From the NCBI GenBank assembly GCA_037178855.1, contig JASJZC010000002.1, positions 6,956,501-7,020,500 on the forward strand: a stretch of DNA of 64,000 bases, read 5' to 3'. How positions within the stretch are numbered: position 1 is the stretch's first letter; each line of letters opens with the position of its first letter. The notes beneath the pieces were generated by a model. That model was not told the origin of the DNA. It saw only the letters and a program-made list of their open reading frames with translations, and searched no databases. Positions 1-10,744 of this stretch are shown piece after piece. The position numbers and the translations under genes were made by a program. This stretch comes from Oscheius sp. JU75. Its lineage: Eukaryota > Nematoda > Chromadorea > Rhabditida > Rhabditidae.

Positions 1-175
1 CCTCAAACAGAAAGGACATGACTACAGAAATTTCAGCCCCGTGTTTAGCGAGATGTAGCCTTGCCTCTTTTCTTTCAGTTTGCTTATCCTTTGTACATTT
101 GTTTTTGGGTGTATTCAAATGACTAGTCTGCTGTACAGCTCAAACCATGCCTTGCTCTAAATAATAAAGTTTCGT
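1..175 (+). other. 3' UTR tail of an upstream gene (inferred)
   Basis: A canonical AATAAA polyadenylation signal lies at 163-168, in AT-rich non-coding sequence with no long ORF. This suggests the window opens in the 3' UTR of a plus-strand gene whose coding region lies to the left. From here to about 1794 I see no convincing coding exon, only AT-rich DNA. That stretch probably holds the globin promoter. Confidence 0.35.
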
Positions 176-1794
176 GAACCATTAGTGCCATTCTGTTAAC
201 TTTAAAGTGAAGCGACAAAATCCCGTTGTGTCCCACCCGTTTCACCTCGTAGCCCGTCTTGAATCAGGCCGCCTCGGTGCTCGTGTTGAGTTAATAAGTT
301 AAAGTGCCATTTGCTATACTTATCTTAGTTCATAATTATAGTAACAAGCAGCTAATTCGTGAGGTTTAACGAGCAGTGCTGCAGAAATAATCTGCTGTAA
401 GTTAAGAATTTTAAGAGTACAAGTCTCTGGTCTCTCTGCCAATTGTTCATACCTGACTAGTCATCCTCAGAAATAATTCCAACTTGTTGTTGTCTCTCTC
501 TCTACCACCTCAGAATCAACTAGACGACATCTAATTAGGTTTCCTCTCGTAATGAATAATTTGCTCACCTCACAACGTGTGAACCGTGGCTGGTGTCATG
601 GAGGTGCATTTTAAAAATGCACAAGCATCACAACGCAGATAACCCACCACTTTCTCTCAATATCCTTAGACAGAGTGCCTGAGCCACTCAGCCATTTTTC
701 ATGAGTATCAATTACGGCAGCTTATGCCATTAGAACACAGCTCTCTTCGAGACCACTTGACTGGTGATTTGCCATCGGGCACTTCAAGCATTTTCTGGCT
801 GACTTCTCCTTTTCCATTAGGACTCTTCTATTGTTCTCGTAGTCTTAAGACCTTGTACTGCAGCTTGTTATTCTCTGTCTCTTTCTGTCTATTTTTGGTT
901 CGTTTTATTACCGACCGGATGAAGCTCCCCTCCTTGCAGAGACGAACACAAATTCAGATGCCTAGTTGTTCTCACATAATTAGAGTCGGTCACGAAAAGT
1001 GAGGTCTTCGGACCCTCGTTTCATTGTTTTAGCACATGATGTCCAAAATCACTAGACCATGGTCTGATTTACTACTAAATGAATCTCTTTCACAGTCGTA
1101 TTATTCTTTTTCTCGGTCTTTGATTATTCGCTCATTTTTCAGAGAACTTCTGGAATAGACCACTTGGAAATAGGATACCTCAAAAGAAGTCGGCCACCGG
1201 GAGTCATTCCCACGAAATATTTTTCACTTTCTATTCATTTCTGCATTAGCTTTAGTGAGCTTAAAGTCGATCAACTTTTACCGATTGCAATTCAAGTGAT
1301 ATTGTGTACATTTTCAAGGTGTACCATATTTAGTTTTAGCTTCATCTTGAATTTAACCCTAGGCACATATATTATTTGGAGATATCCCTAGGCTACAGTG
1401 TCAGTTTCTTGGTGGTTGACTTGGAAGTGATCCGTACAAGCTACAAATTTTACTCGTTATATGATACATGCCATTATTGTGCCACAAACTGATCCTAACT
1501 ACATCATATACGACTAGTATCTATTTTAACTAACGTACGTTAAATTAATTGTCTTTAAGCAACGTACGTTGGATCGTTCCTCGTTCATATAAAATGGAAA
1601 CTTAGAACAGCTAATTCTCGACGTAAACAAGTGCTCCTGATTACTCAGATCACCTGCCCAAAAAAATTTCGTTGCGAGAAAAATTAAACACTGCAGCTGT
1701 TCTGATCAAATTTCTCTTCCTTCTGCCCTTTCTCACAACTTTAATCCATCTCCTTTACCATATTACCCATTCAGAGATCTCGCACAGCCTCGGG

Positions 1795-4700
1795 ATGTCC
1801 TCGGATCTCTGTTCGTCTCCGATGACTGGATATTATCATCGCGAGGTCACTCGAAGTCTGAGGTAAGTAAGATTAAGTAGTCGACCAATCGAGCTGGTTC
1901 TTGATTTGGCTTGGAAATAACCAAATAGCGGGAGAGCACGGCAATTAGAACATGTGAGACTCTAAGAAACAGGGAGTATGGGAGGCCAAAGTATATGTAG
2001 AAAATTATGAAGAACGTCATTTTATGGAGACCGTTAAAACTCGCAAGATTTACTGCCCTTCTCCGTCAGCAATTTGGGTAGCCTGGTAACATAAGTCAGT
2101 TTTAATCCTTGTGGGAGACCGCGAGACTTCCAGTATGTACTATCCTCATCATTTGTGAGTTTTGTTTTGGGGGGGGTGCCAAATTTCGAGGGACGGGCCA
2201 GAGGCGATGACGACAATTCATGGTTCTGTGCACTTTGTTTATGAAATTTTATGGATGTCGTCATTCTCATTCTTTTTAGTGATCCAGGTGAAGTCTTTCA
2301 GTCTGTCACTTTTAATATTTGAAGTCTTCCCGTTGGTATCTCTCTACCGTGCGCCACCACGAAACAAAAGCTGGCAATTCATGGCAAGTCAAGAGTTTAG
2401 TTGACAAGTCAGCTCTAAAAGAAACTTGGGAACTGCTGTTTTCAATACAAAGACAAGACAAAAGGACGGCGAAACCGTCGTAGACGGCTGGTTTCTCTAT
2501 CTATTTCTCACACATACTATTATGCCGCCGCCTGCTCAACTAGAGAACTACTTTTTAGAATTAAACCTTTTTGGTTTTTGTCAGTTTAACTTTAAGAACC
2601 AACACTTAACGCCGAATGCTAACAAATTCAATTTCAATTGTGTAATTCGCATCTATACGCACAAAAATTCTTAAAGGGGCGGGCGGTACAGCATGAGTGA
2701 TATAATTTAAATTGTAGACTGGTGAAAATTTTTGCCAGCAGTCCATCAAATTCCACAATATCCAACAACGCAAGCAATTGTCCTCTGATCTTCTAGAGAG
2801 AAAGCCCTCCAATTCGGAGGATTGTATTTCGTGTGAATGTTTAATGCGACTAGAAAAGAAAAGGGGAACCCTCGTGTCTATGAATACGGGATCCTGTTGA
2901 GACTTTCTAAAAACAGAAGCTGGGGCCATTAGAATGCATTTCGAACAGAGAACAGAATCTTTTGCACCCAGATTACATACGGATCTCTCCGACGCGACTC
3001 TGAATACGCAGCTGAGTACGGATAAACCGGGGGTCCTGGATTTTGTACCGCTTTCGTCCCACTCTCTCGTAGTTCAGTAGAATGCTAGAGTGTCCGGTCT
3101 CCAACCTAAGGTCAGGCTTCTGTTTTCCCCTATTAGTAGACTTTTCCATCCCTTCAATCAGTTCGCCCGTCAGACGCAGTCCTCTTGAAGAAATTGCTTG
3201 CCAGCTCGCCAACGCCTACTAGAGCATTTTGTTTGCTACCTGGGGAGGCAGAAAGTACAGAGACACGGCCGTTTTGGGGGACACATCCTGCTCGTTAGCG
3301 GCAATTAGCCTCATATAGCCTAGTCGTCATTAGAACTTTCCCAGATTTTCTTCTCTTCAAGCCCGTTATACCTATTGTTCGAATAGAATAGCCCTCTTCC
3401 AAAGTCATAAGCGAGTATTTTCCAATTCCCAGGCGATCTGAAGCTGTCCCCTTAATATAATAAAATCGAGTAGGGCTGAATTCTGACAAACAGCATTCTC
3501 AAAAAGTTCAGGAGTTCCATTTTTGATTACTCGTTCTACTCGTTATGGGTTTCTTTGCTCTTCCCCAAGTAGACGCAGGTCATTTTTCACGGCGAGACGG
3601 GATCCGGAGCTCAGAGATCAAGTAAGAGTTGTGATCTCTTGATTGAGCTGGTTTTTCCTCTCTTCTCGTGTTGATGTGTGTGGATAACTTAGCATAACAG
3701 CTCCCAAGCATGGGAAACTGGAGCTGTTTAATCGTTTTCCTGTTTTGTTTCGAACCTTGTGGTAATACCTCCGTTTAGTGCCGGCGCTTAGTTTAAATCT
3801 AGTCACATTTCTAATATTTAACCATGAACGTTTAATATAAGCCAATTGTTTTTTAATTTCTAAGGGTTCACCAGTGGGTTGAAATATTTCAATACTGACA
3901 GAGTGAGAGTCGACCGGATTATGATAAACAGAAATATAAGTAGGATATGTTTTGAAGAATTTTTTTGTTTATTCTAATATTGGTTTTTATGTTTCCGATA
4001 AATACCGTCATCGACCTTCCTCATCTACGTAGTCTGATGACCTAATTGTATTGCTCCAGATCATAAATATATTCTTACCAAATATTTCACAGCTCACCGA
4101 GTCCGCGCGCCTGCACATCCCATTGTCCCAGAACCTATTAAGTTCGGGCAAAAAGTTGTTTCCTATTAAGTTTTCCCACCACGTAATTATAATAATTTCA
4201 GTACTCGTTCATCCAATTCGAGGGAGAGGCCTCGCCGTGAGCTACAGCGCAATCGTCCTCTGACTTTTCATTCCCCGCGTGGCAGAATTCCTACCGTGTC
4301 GGTTGAGGCTGCTGCGGCACCGTCGGTGGATCAGACGACGGTGTCGGCTAGTCGACGTGGAAGTCGAGGCGGAGACCGGATGGAGACGGTAAGTCTGGTC
4401 TGGCTGGGTCTTTCCGGAAGGATGGAGGCCGGAAATATTAGAGTCGCATTCATTCACTTAATCCACTTACGGAGCACTTCTACTTGACGTCAACAACGGG
4501 TATCATCTTCCTAGACGTTTCTCGCTATTTCTTGATATTTCATTTCATAAATTACAGTTCTAAAATTACCTTCTCTCTGAATTCTCACCTTTACGGTTTA
4601 GACGTTGTAAAATTAAGATAATCCCGTGATTTGTAGAGAGCATCTTTTGCAGAAGAAGGTAGAACAGAGTTCTGTGGAGCTGGTCTATCGCATCTCACGC

Positions 4701-7700
4701 GTACTATCTCGGCGCGTGCTCATAGAGACTTTCAGTTCAACTACGGTAGATTAGAAATTTGACTCGTCTGAAACATTTCGTACCGTGGTTCATGTGCTTC
4801 GCTTAGCAAATTTCATTGACCATAAGCTCAAAAGAGTTGTGACTCTGTTTTCCATGTCAGTCTAGACTGTAGGCTTAGAGCCTAGAACCATCAGTTTTTT
4901 TAATGACAACACTCTTTGAGAGCGCCTCCAGTCAATTATTGTAAAAAATTAAATAAATATGTAATTTCAGTTGCACATTCAGCAGCCCGGGGTCAGCCGA
5001 AGTGCATCACCTCGCAATCCTCGGTGAGTTTCCCTCACTTTCATATTCCATGTTCTTCCCACATCCAACCCCATTTCAGAATATCCCTGCTGGCTCAATA
5101 GTAAGTTGCAAAAAACGAGTGTTAGCCACTAGCCCCACCCTTTCTCTGTTCTTTTTTGCTGTGTCATAGGTATCCTGGGCAAGGTCTAACCAGGTCAAAG
5201 TTCATTTGGACTTTCCGTTGTCAGCTGGTCTTTCACATCTCTTTTTCTCTATAATGATTCTTGTAGTTGTAGCGCACCTGCGACTAGTTAATCTTTTGGA
5301 GACTAAGAGTCCAATTAGTCTTTTCTGGTAGCCATAAGGAAGCCGCAATTACTCTTTCCGTTCTGGGTGTCCGCTCGTTTCGAGTCGTTTAAAATGTGAA
5401 CTTGTGAATCAGATAGTTTGAATTTGAGCTTGCTGGGCTTCCGAATTACTAGTTCCTTGTGCTATAAAGGATTCCGACCTCTGGGTTTGAATGACTCGCA
5501 TCCTCCGAGCACATTTGGGCAACCTGGAAGACTAGTTCTCCTTTCTCTCTGTCTCTATCTGTCACTCTGTCCCCTCCGCTTCCTCATAGTCGAGACATCA
5601 CAGTTCTTTCTGTCCTATATACGTAGCTCATTTCCCGGAAAAGATCTCTTCGCGTGCCTGCCTACAATTCCTTCAGCTCTGTTGAAAGTCGGCAAGCCTT
5701 CTGTCTCCTCCTTATGACGCTGATCGCTCCGAAAGCAATCGTAGGCTTCCTCTCTTCTACTCTTGCTCGTCGAATTAGTGATTATCCCAGTGTCAGTCTG
5801 TCTATGTCCAGCCACTCACCATTTTCTAATCTTCCCGACACGCTGCTCTGTGTTTTGTCCTATTAGAGGGCTTCTTTTGAGAGAGTCATAGACACACTCG
5901 AGAGCTAATCTCTGTGAATTTCAGTCGTGACTCTATGATGTCCGTTCTGAACCGTATCTGGAAGAGCGACGAATGTACAAGGAAGCCTCAGATGCTGAAA
6001 ATGGCCGCCCTGGATGTACCATCGAGGTAGGTAGTCACTACCTATCGTTTTTTTTGTTTTTCCTCACGGTTCAATCGGGTCCATTTACGTAACACCTCGA
6101 GGGGAAGAAAATTCACACCGAGCTCCTATTTCGCCTGTCTCCCCTCGTTTTGGGCTAACGGGAGTCTTGAACATCTTCAAAATGACTGCCGCTTCGAATG
6201 AGGGCTCCTCCTCGATCAGACTTCTAATGGAGGGACTCCAGCTGTAAGTCTGGGAGTCTCCTTTTGCAGAGTATGTTTGCAGACTTGAATCGAGAAAATT
6301 CAAAAAGCAAACTGGCGCGAAGATGCAAACCTAAGCAACTTTCCTGAGCATTCAAGGCCACCACGTTCTATTTGTCTCAACAGGTCCCACGACGAAATTT
6401 ATAAATTAACCTTCCAGGTAATCCGTCAATAAGTTAAGTGTTTATGAAATCTAGTAAGAAAATTAAGCGTTTGTTGGAAAAAATTTTTTGAAACATAACT
6501 TTAGTTTTGTGATCTTCTTCAGGCGCGCTGGACCTATGAGTATGCCCCGTGATCACACGGGTCAAAAGAGGTTGACCCTACTGCTAATTTATAAACATTC
6601 ATCATCATTTTCCGGACCAATAGCACTAAACTCTCAATATCTTAACTCCCATTTTTCAGCGAAGCCCTAAGTCGCCAGCTCTCCGTCTCCGAAACCCTCG
6701 TCTCCCCTACTCCTCTCCGTGGCGGTGCTCTTCTCTCCCTCACGGTTAAACAACGTAAATTGCTTAAAGTAGGACCTTAATATATGGCTCTGTACAAGTT
6801 TTTCAGATAAGTTTCACCCAGATGAACTCCGGCGGAACATTTCTCAAGATCATGGAGCAGGTGTTCCGCAGACTTGAGGCCAAGTGTCCGGATATTCGGT
6901 CAGTGCCCTCGTGCGCGAGTTGAAAATAGCATTTTAGATCAATTTTCCTTACCACAGCATTTGTGAATTCGTTATCCAGAGAACGCAGTTCGCCTCCATG
7001 TGTTAAAACTGAGCATGACCATTGTAAATGTCTTGTGGATATGTTTGAAAAGTGAGTTGTTCCGACTTCTTAAATCTATGTGGTGTTCAGAATAGTAATT
7101 TGTTTGGATGATGTCGACGAGACATTGCCATCATTCAGGAAATTTGGAGAGAAACATGCTCAGGTGAGTTTTCGCATTTTTTGAACTTCACTTCGTCGTA
7201 CGGAGATCCTAAAATTGTCATTTCGATAGAGCTGAGTGGTCAAACGATCAAACGATAGCTTAGCTGGGATAGAACACGTTAATCTGGAGATTTGTGCGGG
7301 GTATCAAACTATTTCCAGACAGAGAGACAGACAGACCATGCCATTCCAGTCGCAAAAACATTTTATTCAATTCCTCTTCGAGAGATCAAAGGGGCTCAGA
7401 TCGAAGTTGCAATGGCTGCTACCGTGGGGGCTTTTCACTGAGTAGTAATTTCTTTGCCTACTTTCAACCCATTCATTGCTCAGATAGTTGTGGCTGACCT
7501 TGACGAAATGCTCGTACCAGCCATCGACCAAAACTCCATCTTCATCATCGCTTCCAGACATGACATCCTCCACTGTTCCGACACCTTTGCCCTGATTGAA
7601 AGCAACTAAGTCGTTCACGACAAGATATCATTTGTAGAGATAGATTCGGTAGTTGAATGAAACAGGGGCACCATTTTTGTTACAGGTCAGTTGGTACTTG

Positions 7701-8350
7701 GCTGTTATGTAGTCGAGATCTGACTGCGCCTAGACGTTCAGTGACAGAAGTAAGCAGAATGACAGACAGCGAATTGGGATAGCTCACCAGCCCAAAGACG
7801 ATCATCCTCAAGAACAAAGGAAGAACGGAATGAGAAGTGGGGGAGGGGGGTCGAAGCAAACGGAATACAATTCCGAGACGGTCTGCTCCCATCCTTTGAG
7901 AGAGACAGATAGAGACCGAGAAACAGAGAGTCAGAAAGACAGAGAGAGTCAGAGAGACAGAGACAGTTATCTAGATGATCTTTCCCACGTTCCTCGCTGG
8001 TCAATGAACTGTTGTTTATACGCTGCAGAACAACAAAAACATTTTTTCAACTCTCGTATTTCAGATGCGTGAGAGCGGATTCACAGGAGCCATGATTGAG
8101 CATTTTGGAGAGATTGCAGTATCCGTCATTGGCTCTCAGGTACCTTGTGCAGTGTACTCTCAACCAAATGCTGTTTCAGGACTGTGTAAAGTACAACCAG
8201 GACGCCGTCAAGGCATGGCGTCTTCTCCTTGCTTTTGTTACCGACGAGATGAAGGTCGGCTTCGATCGCTACTCCAAAATCAGTGAGCGGAGGAACAGCA
8301 GTCAGCACAGTAACCATAGCGAGTGTCCGCATCACCGTTGCTCCAAATAG
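1795..8350 (+). CDS. Nematode-type globin with long N-terminal extension
   Basis: Heme-binding globin; oxygen or redox sensing is the usual inferred role of nematode neuronal globins. Twelve exons keep frame throughout: 1795-1862, 4202-4388, 4971-5023, 5080-5100, 5925-6026, 6523-6570, 6660-6744, 6807-6898, 6938-7051, 7091-7163, 8065-8139, 8180-8350, giving 362 aa. The fold starts near residue 165. Visible motifs are FRRLEAKCPDIRSIF (B-CD region with CD1 Phe), KTEHDHCKCLVDMFEK (E helix), FRKFGEKHAQ (proximal F8 His near residue 279) and AWRLLLAFVTDEM (H helix). The first 165 residues are Ser/Arg-rich and low complexity. Intron 1 is 2.3 kb, whereas introns 8 and 11 are 39 and 40 nt. The exon 7 donor (gttaaa) is weak but needed for frame. 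An AATAAA follows at 8414-8419. The family call is strong; the 5' exons are moderately sure. Confidence 0.85.
1863..4201 (+). other. Large first intron of the globin gene
   Basis: This is 2.3 kb of AT-rich sequence between a GTAAGT donor and a TTTCAG acceptor. Only short ORFs without family resemblance occur here, on either strand. A long first intron next to many very short ones often carries enhancers in nematodes; that is inference, and no specific element was recognised. Confidence 0.5.
7367..7805 (-). pseudogene. Nested antisense secreted-protein-like ORF with in-frame TGA
   Basis: It lies antisense inside the 901-nt globin intron 10. Reading leftwards, ATG at 7805 opens an 18-nt exon (MIVFGL). 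A GTGAGC...CTAG intron (7730-7787) follows, then a frame that runs to 7367 apart from a single TGA at 7628-7630. Before the stop it reads YQLTCNKNGAPVSFNYRIYL; after it comes an acidic stretch and GWYEHFVKVSHNYLSNEW. The pattern (short strand-rich domain, one cysteine near the start, KVSH near the end) recalls nematode transthyretin-like proteins, but the match is weak. The stop may mark a pseudogene, a sequencing error or a missed splice. No convincing signal peptide is visible from this ATG. Confidence 0.4.
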
Positions 8351-8359
8351 TCTTGACAT

Positions 8360-8419
8360 TTTATTTCTGACAGAGACGGGTTCCCGTCTCTTTTTCTCTG
8401 CTAATAGCCCCTAAATAAA
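8360..8419. terminator. Overlapping convergent polyadenylation region with hairpin
   Basis: A plus-strand AATAAA (8414-8419) serves the globin, and a minus-strand AATAAA (TTTATT near 8360-8365) serves the membrane-protein gene. Each lies on the far side of the other, so the two 3' UTRs must overlap. Between them is a perfect inverted repeat, AGAGACGGG (8372-8380) and CCCGTCTCT (8383-8391). Confidence 0.6.
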
Positions 8420-8423
8420 CTGT

Positions 8424-8935
8424 TCATTTCACATTCGGACAAGTGTAGTATGACTCGGGGAGCAGCTTATCATCCGAGCTTTCGGTCCAGAGCGACTCGG
8501 TCTTGGGAGTACTCTCAGTCACGTCGTCAAAGGCCTCTTCTCTGGAAGAGAGAGAGTTTTAATCAAAGAGAAAGAACTTACTTAACAGACACAGTTGAAG
8601 TGCTTTTCCTCTTGTGAGCCTTGATCCTTGAGAAGGAGATGTAGAGCAAGAAAAAGAAAGGCACGGAGACAGCAGCGGTCGTGTAGTAGATCGTCTTCCA
8701 GACTTGCTCGTTGGCTTCTGCCTCTGGCATGCACATCTTTTCGTTCAGCGAAGTCTTCTGAACAGGAACATGTCGAAGTCTCTGTCTCTCTGTCTCTGTC
8801 CAAATTAATTATGGGACTCACGATGGAAGAGACGAGACTTTCGGGCAGATAGTCAGCCACGAAGTCGAGATACTCCGGAAGGCGTTGCTCCAACATCTTG
8901 GCACAGTCGACCACCAGCTTCGCAATCTGGTCCAT
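8424..8935 (-). CDS. Small single-pass membrane protein, unrecognised
   Basis: Three exons (8822-8935, 8582-8757, 8424-8541) join in frame to about 135 aa. The start codon is preceded directly by TTCCAG, so it could be a trans-splice or exon acceptor and an upstream exon cannot be excluded. The N-terminal half is an amphipathic, acidic segment (KLVVDCAKMLEQRLPEYL). A transmembrane helix follows (TIYYTTAAVSVPFFFLLYIS), then a basic stop-transfer HKRK and an acidic Ser/Thr-rich tail ending CPNVK. The layout suggests a type I or tail-facing membrane protein, but I do not recognise a family. The gene converges on the globin, with 73 nt between the two stop codons. Exon lengths are exact, so the model is fairly firm. 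Confidence 0.65.
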
Positions 8936-9120
8936 TCTGGAAGAGTGCCTTCTATCGTTTGAGAAAAGTTTTTCCAATTCCAATTAGCATGTTTTGAATT
9001 TCAAATGCAAAAATTCTGTTTCCCCATCGGAAGTTGGCTTTCTCGCTTCCAAAGATAGCAATGAGTGAATAATCATTTCCGTTAGGAGAGAAATTGAGAT
9101 CGAATTTCCCAATAACGGTT

Positions 9121-9127
9121 AGATAAG
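9121..9127 (+). promoter_or_regulatory. GATA site upstream of peptide copy 1
   Basis: AGATAAG sits 43 nt before the start codon, in an upstream segment shared with the other two copies. In nematodes the extended GATA site is typical of intestinal genes; intest­inal expression here is inference. Confidence 0.45.
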
Positions 9128-9170
9128 AATGACTACTTAACACCGATGTCCAAGTGCTTCCTTCTCGAAG

Positions 9171-9582
9171 ATGAAGCTGCTCTTCTTGGTGAGTTGGAAC
9201 TAACTTCTAGTCGAAGCCTAACTCTAGGTTCTTCTTTTGGCCAGCGTTATCTGTCTCTCTGCCTCCATGTGCGACCTCTTTCCGAGGAAGCGTAGGCTTA
9301 CTACATATGTAAGTGATACATTGTGTCTAATAAGTTCAGAAGTTTTGCAAAGACAATTATTGCGATCGCCCCTAGAGGCTGAATGACAGTAATAAGCGCG
9401 TTCCTTTGAACATTTCCCTGTTTCTGTTTCCTTACGACGAAAGTTCTTTAATAGAATAGATCGCTAAACCGAGTAGATTCAAGAAGGTTACAACAATATT
9501 TCAGGAATGGCAACTCGTCCAAAACTGTCTCGAAAGAGAGGCTGAAACCATGTTCAACATCGCTAACAATTTTAAACGTTGA
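9171..9582 (+). CDS. Small secreted two-cysteine peptide, tandem copy 1
   Basis: Three exons (9171-9188, 9228-9308, 9505-9582) give 58 aa. Exon 1 encodes MKLLFL only, so the first intron (39 nt) interrupts the signal peptide, which continues VLLLASVICLSAS. The mature peptide of about 40 residues has two cysteines in the pattern CDLFP...NCLEREAETMFNI, and ends in a predicted helix and KR. Intron 2 (196 nt) contains a fragment of the foldback element also found in the deoxyhypusine synthase intron. Copy 2 shares exon borders, signal peptide, both cysteines and the helical tail, so the model is supported by comparison. Secretion is well supported; function is unknown, and I assign none. Confidence 0.7.
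9355..9430. repeat. Foldback-element end fragment
   Basis: This segment, with the core GCGATCGCCCCTAGAGGCT followed by AATGACAGTAATAA, closely matches the terminal repeat of the elements at 34.47-35.45 kb. It lies in intron 2 of peptide copy 1. Confidence 0.55.
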
Positions 9583-9717
9583 TTGAAAACCATAGTTGGA
9601 AACGACACTGTTACTGTCCCGATTAGCAACACCACTGTTAAATTTATCCACCATTCTAAAGACGACACGATAGAAACAAACAGCTGTTTCGAAAGCAGCT
9701 TACGGTCAATAACAGCC

Positions 9718-9724
9718 AGATAAG
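9718..9724 (+). promoter_or_regulatory. GATA site upstream of peptide copy 2
   Basis: AGATAAG lies 48 nt before the start codon, at the same relative place as in copy 1. The aligned position in broken copy 3 reads AGAAAAG (10499-10505). Confidence 0.45.
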
Positions 9725-9772
9725 AATGTCCATATAACCCTATTGTTTCCTCTTTTCCGCACGTTCTACCAA

Positions 9773-10031
9773 ATGAAGCTTCTCTTTTTGGTAGGTCTCG
9801 CCCCATTTTAGTTCAAAGCAATCCAAAGGTTCTGCTCCTGGTCAGTGTCACTTGTCTATCAGCCGGAGCCTGCGACTCTTTGATCCCTGTAAATCGTGCC
9901 CCAACTCCCGCGGTACTTGATTTTGAACGAGTCCGTAACCTCAACCATTTTTCCAGGAGTACGCAGTTTTTACAAACTGTCTCAATTGGGACCAGCAAAT
10001 CAAAAAGAACATCATTGACAACATCCGTTGA
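9773..10031 (+). CDS. Small secreted two-cysteine peptide, tandem copy 2
   Basis: Three exons (9773-9790, 9829-9888, 9957-10031) give 50 aa. The signal peptide MKLLFL/VLLLVSVTCLSAG is again split by a 38-nt intron, here ending in AAAG. The mature part is about 31 residues, with ACDSLIP and then NCLNWDQQIKKNI, so the two cysteines and the amphipathic C-terminal helix match copy 1. Intron 2 is 68 nt. Protein identity outside the signal peptide is low, which suggests fast divergence after duplication. Function is unknown. Confidence 0.7.
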
Positions 10032-10553
10032 TTTGAATGATTCATTTGTTTTCTGTATCAATGTTTGCTTTTTTCCATCTTCACAGTTGTATGGAGGAGG
10101 AGACAAACTTGCTCATTCATTGAGAAGGGACAGAGCGACAACTTTAGCGCCATAGTATCCATCTGTCCGTCCGTCAAGATTCCTGCTCAGTTACTTCCCA
10201 AATCCTGGTAGCACTATTACCCAAAAGTGCAGAGTAAAAAACCCTTGCAAGTGCCAAAAGGTTAGGTGGCATGACAGCTGTGGGGCTCCCTTGGAGTACT
10301 TGGTGAGCAGCCTGACTTCGGAATTAAAGGGCCGACCGTCATAGATGGCTGTTCTTGAAAACAGACACAATTTGGGTTCAGTAGTCTGACCGAACAGGGA
10401 GAGAAGTACAGTGGCGAGGTGACCTCTACAAATAGAGGCTAATAATTAGTCATTCCCGTTGGAAGTGAAATTAAAGACTGATCAACAAGTAAACAACAAG
10501 AAAAGAATTTCTACTTAAACTCTACGGTCAACCTCCTCTTCATACCTCCGAAA

Positions 10554-10744
10554 ATGAAGCTATTCCTTCTGGTTAGTTGTAACTGTTACAGTATATCAGC
10601 AGTTTACCAGTTTATTCTTTGGCCAGTGTGGCCTGCCGCTTCACTTCCGTCTGTGACTACTTCCCTAGACCGACCGCACAACAGCAGCGAGCCCGTCGGG
10701 ACTGTTATGTTAGAGAGGCCCAAGTCATGATGAACATCCAATGA
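10554..10744 (+). pseudogene. Broken third copy of the secreted peptide gene
   Basis: Exon 1 (10554-10571, MKLFLL) and a 39-nt first intron (10572-10610) match copies 1 and 2. Exon 2 then reads in the wrong frame: the expected family residues (LASVAC, CDYFP, DCYVREAQVMMNI) appear in another frame, as if one T were lost from a T-run near 10618. Intron 2 is absent, so the two cysteine-bearing parts are fused in one exon. The upstream GATA site is also altered. A base-call error would restore the gene, so 'pseudogene' is provisional. Confidence 0.55.
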
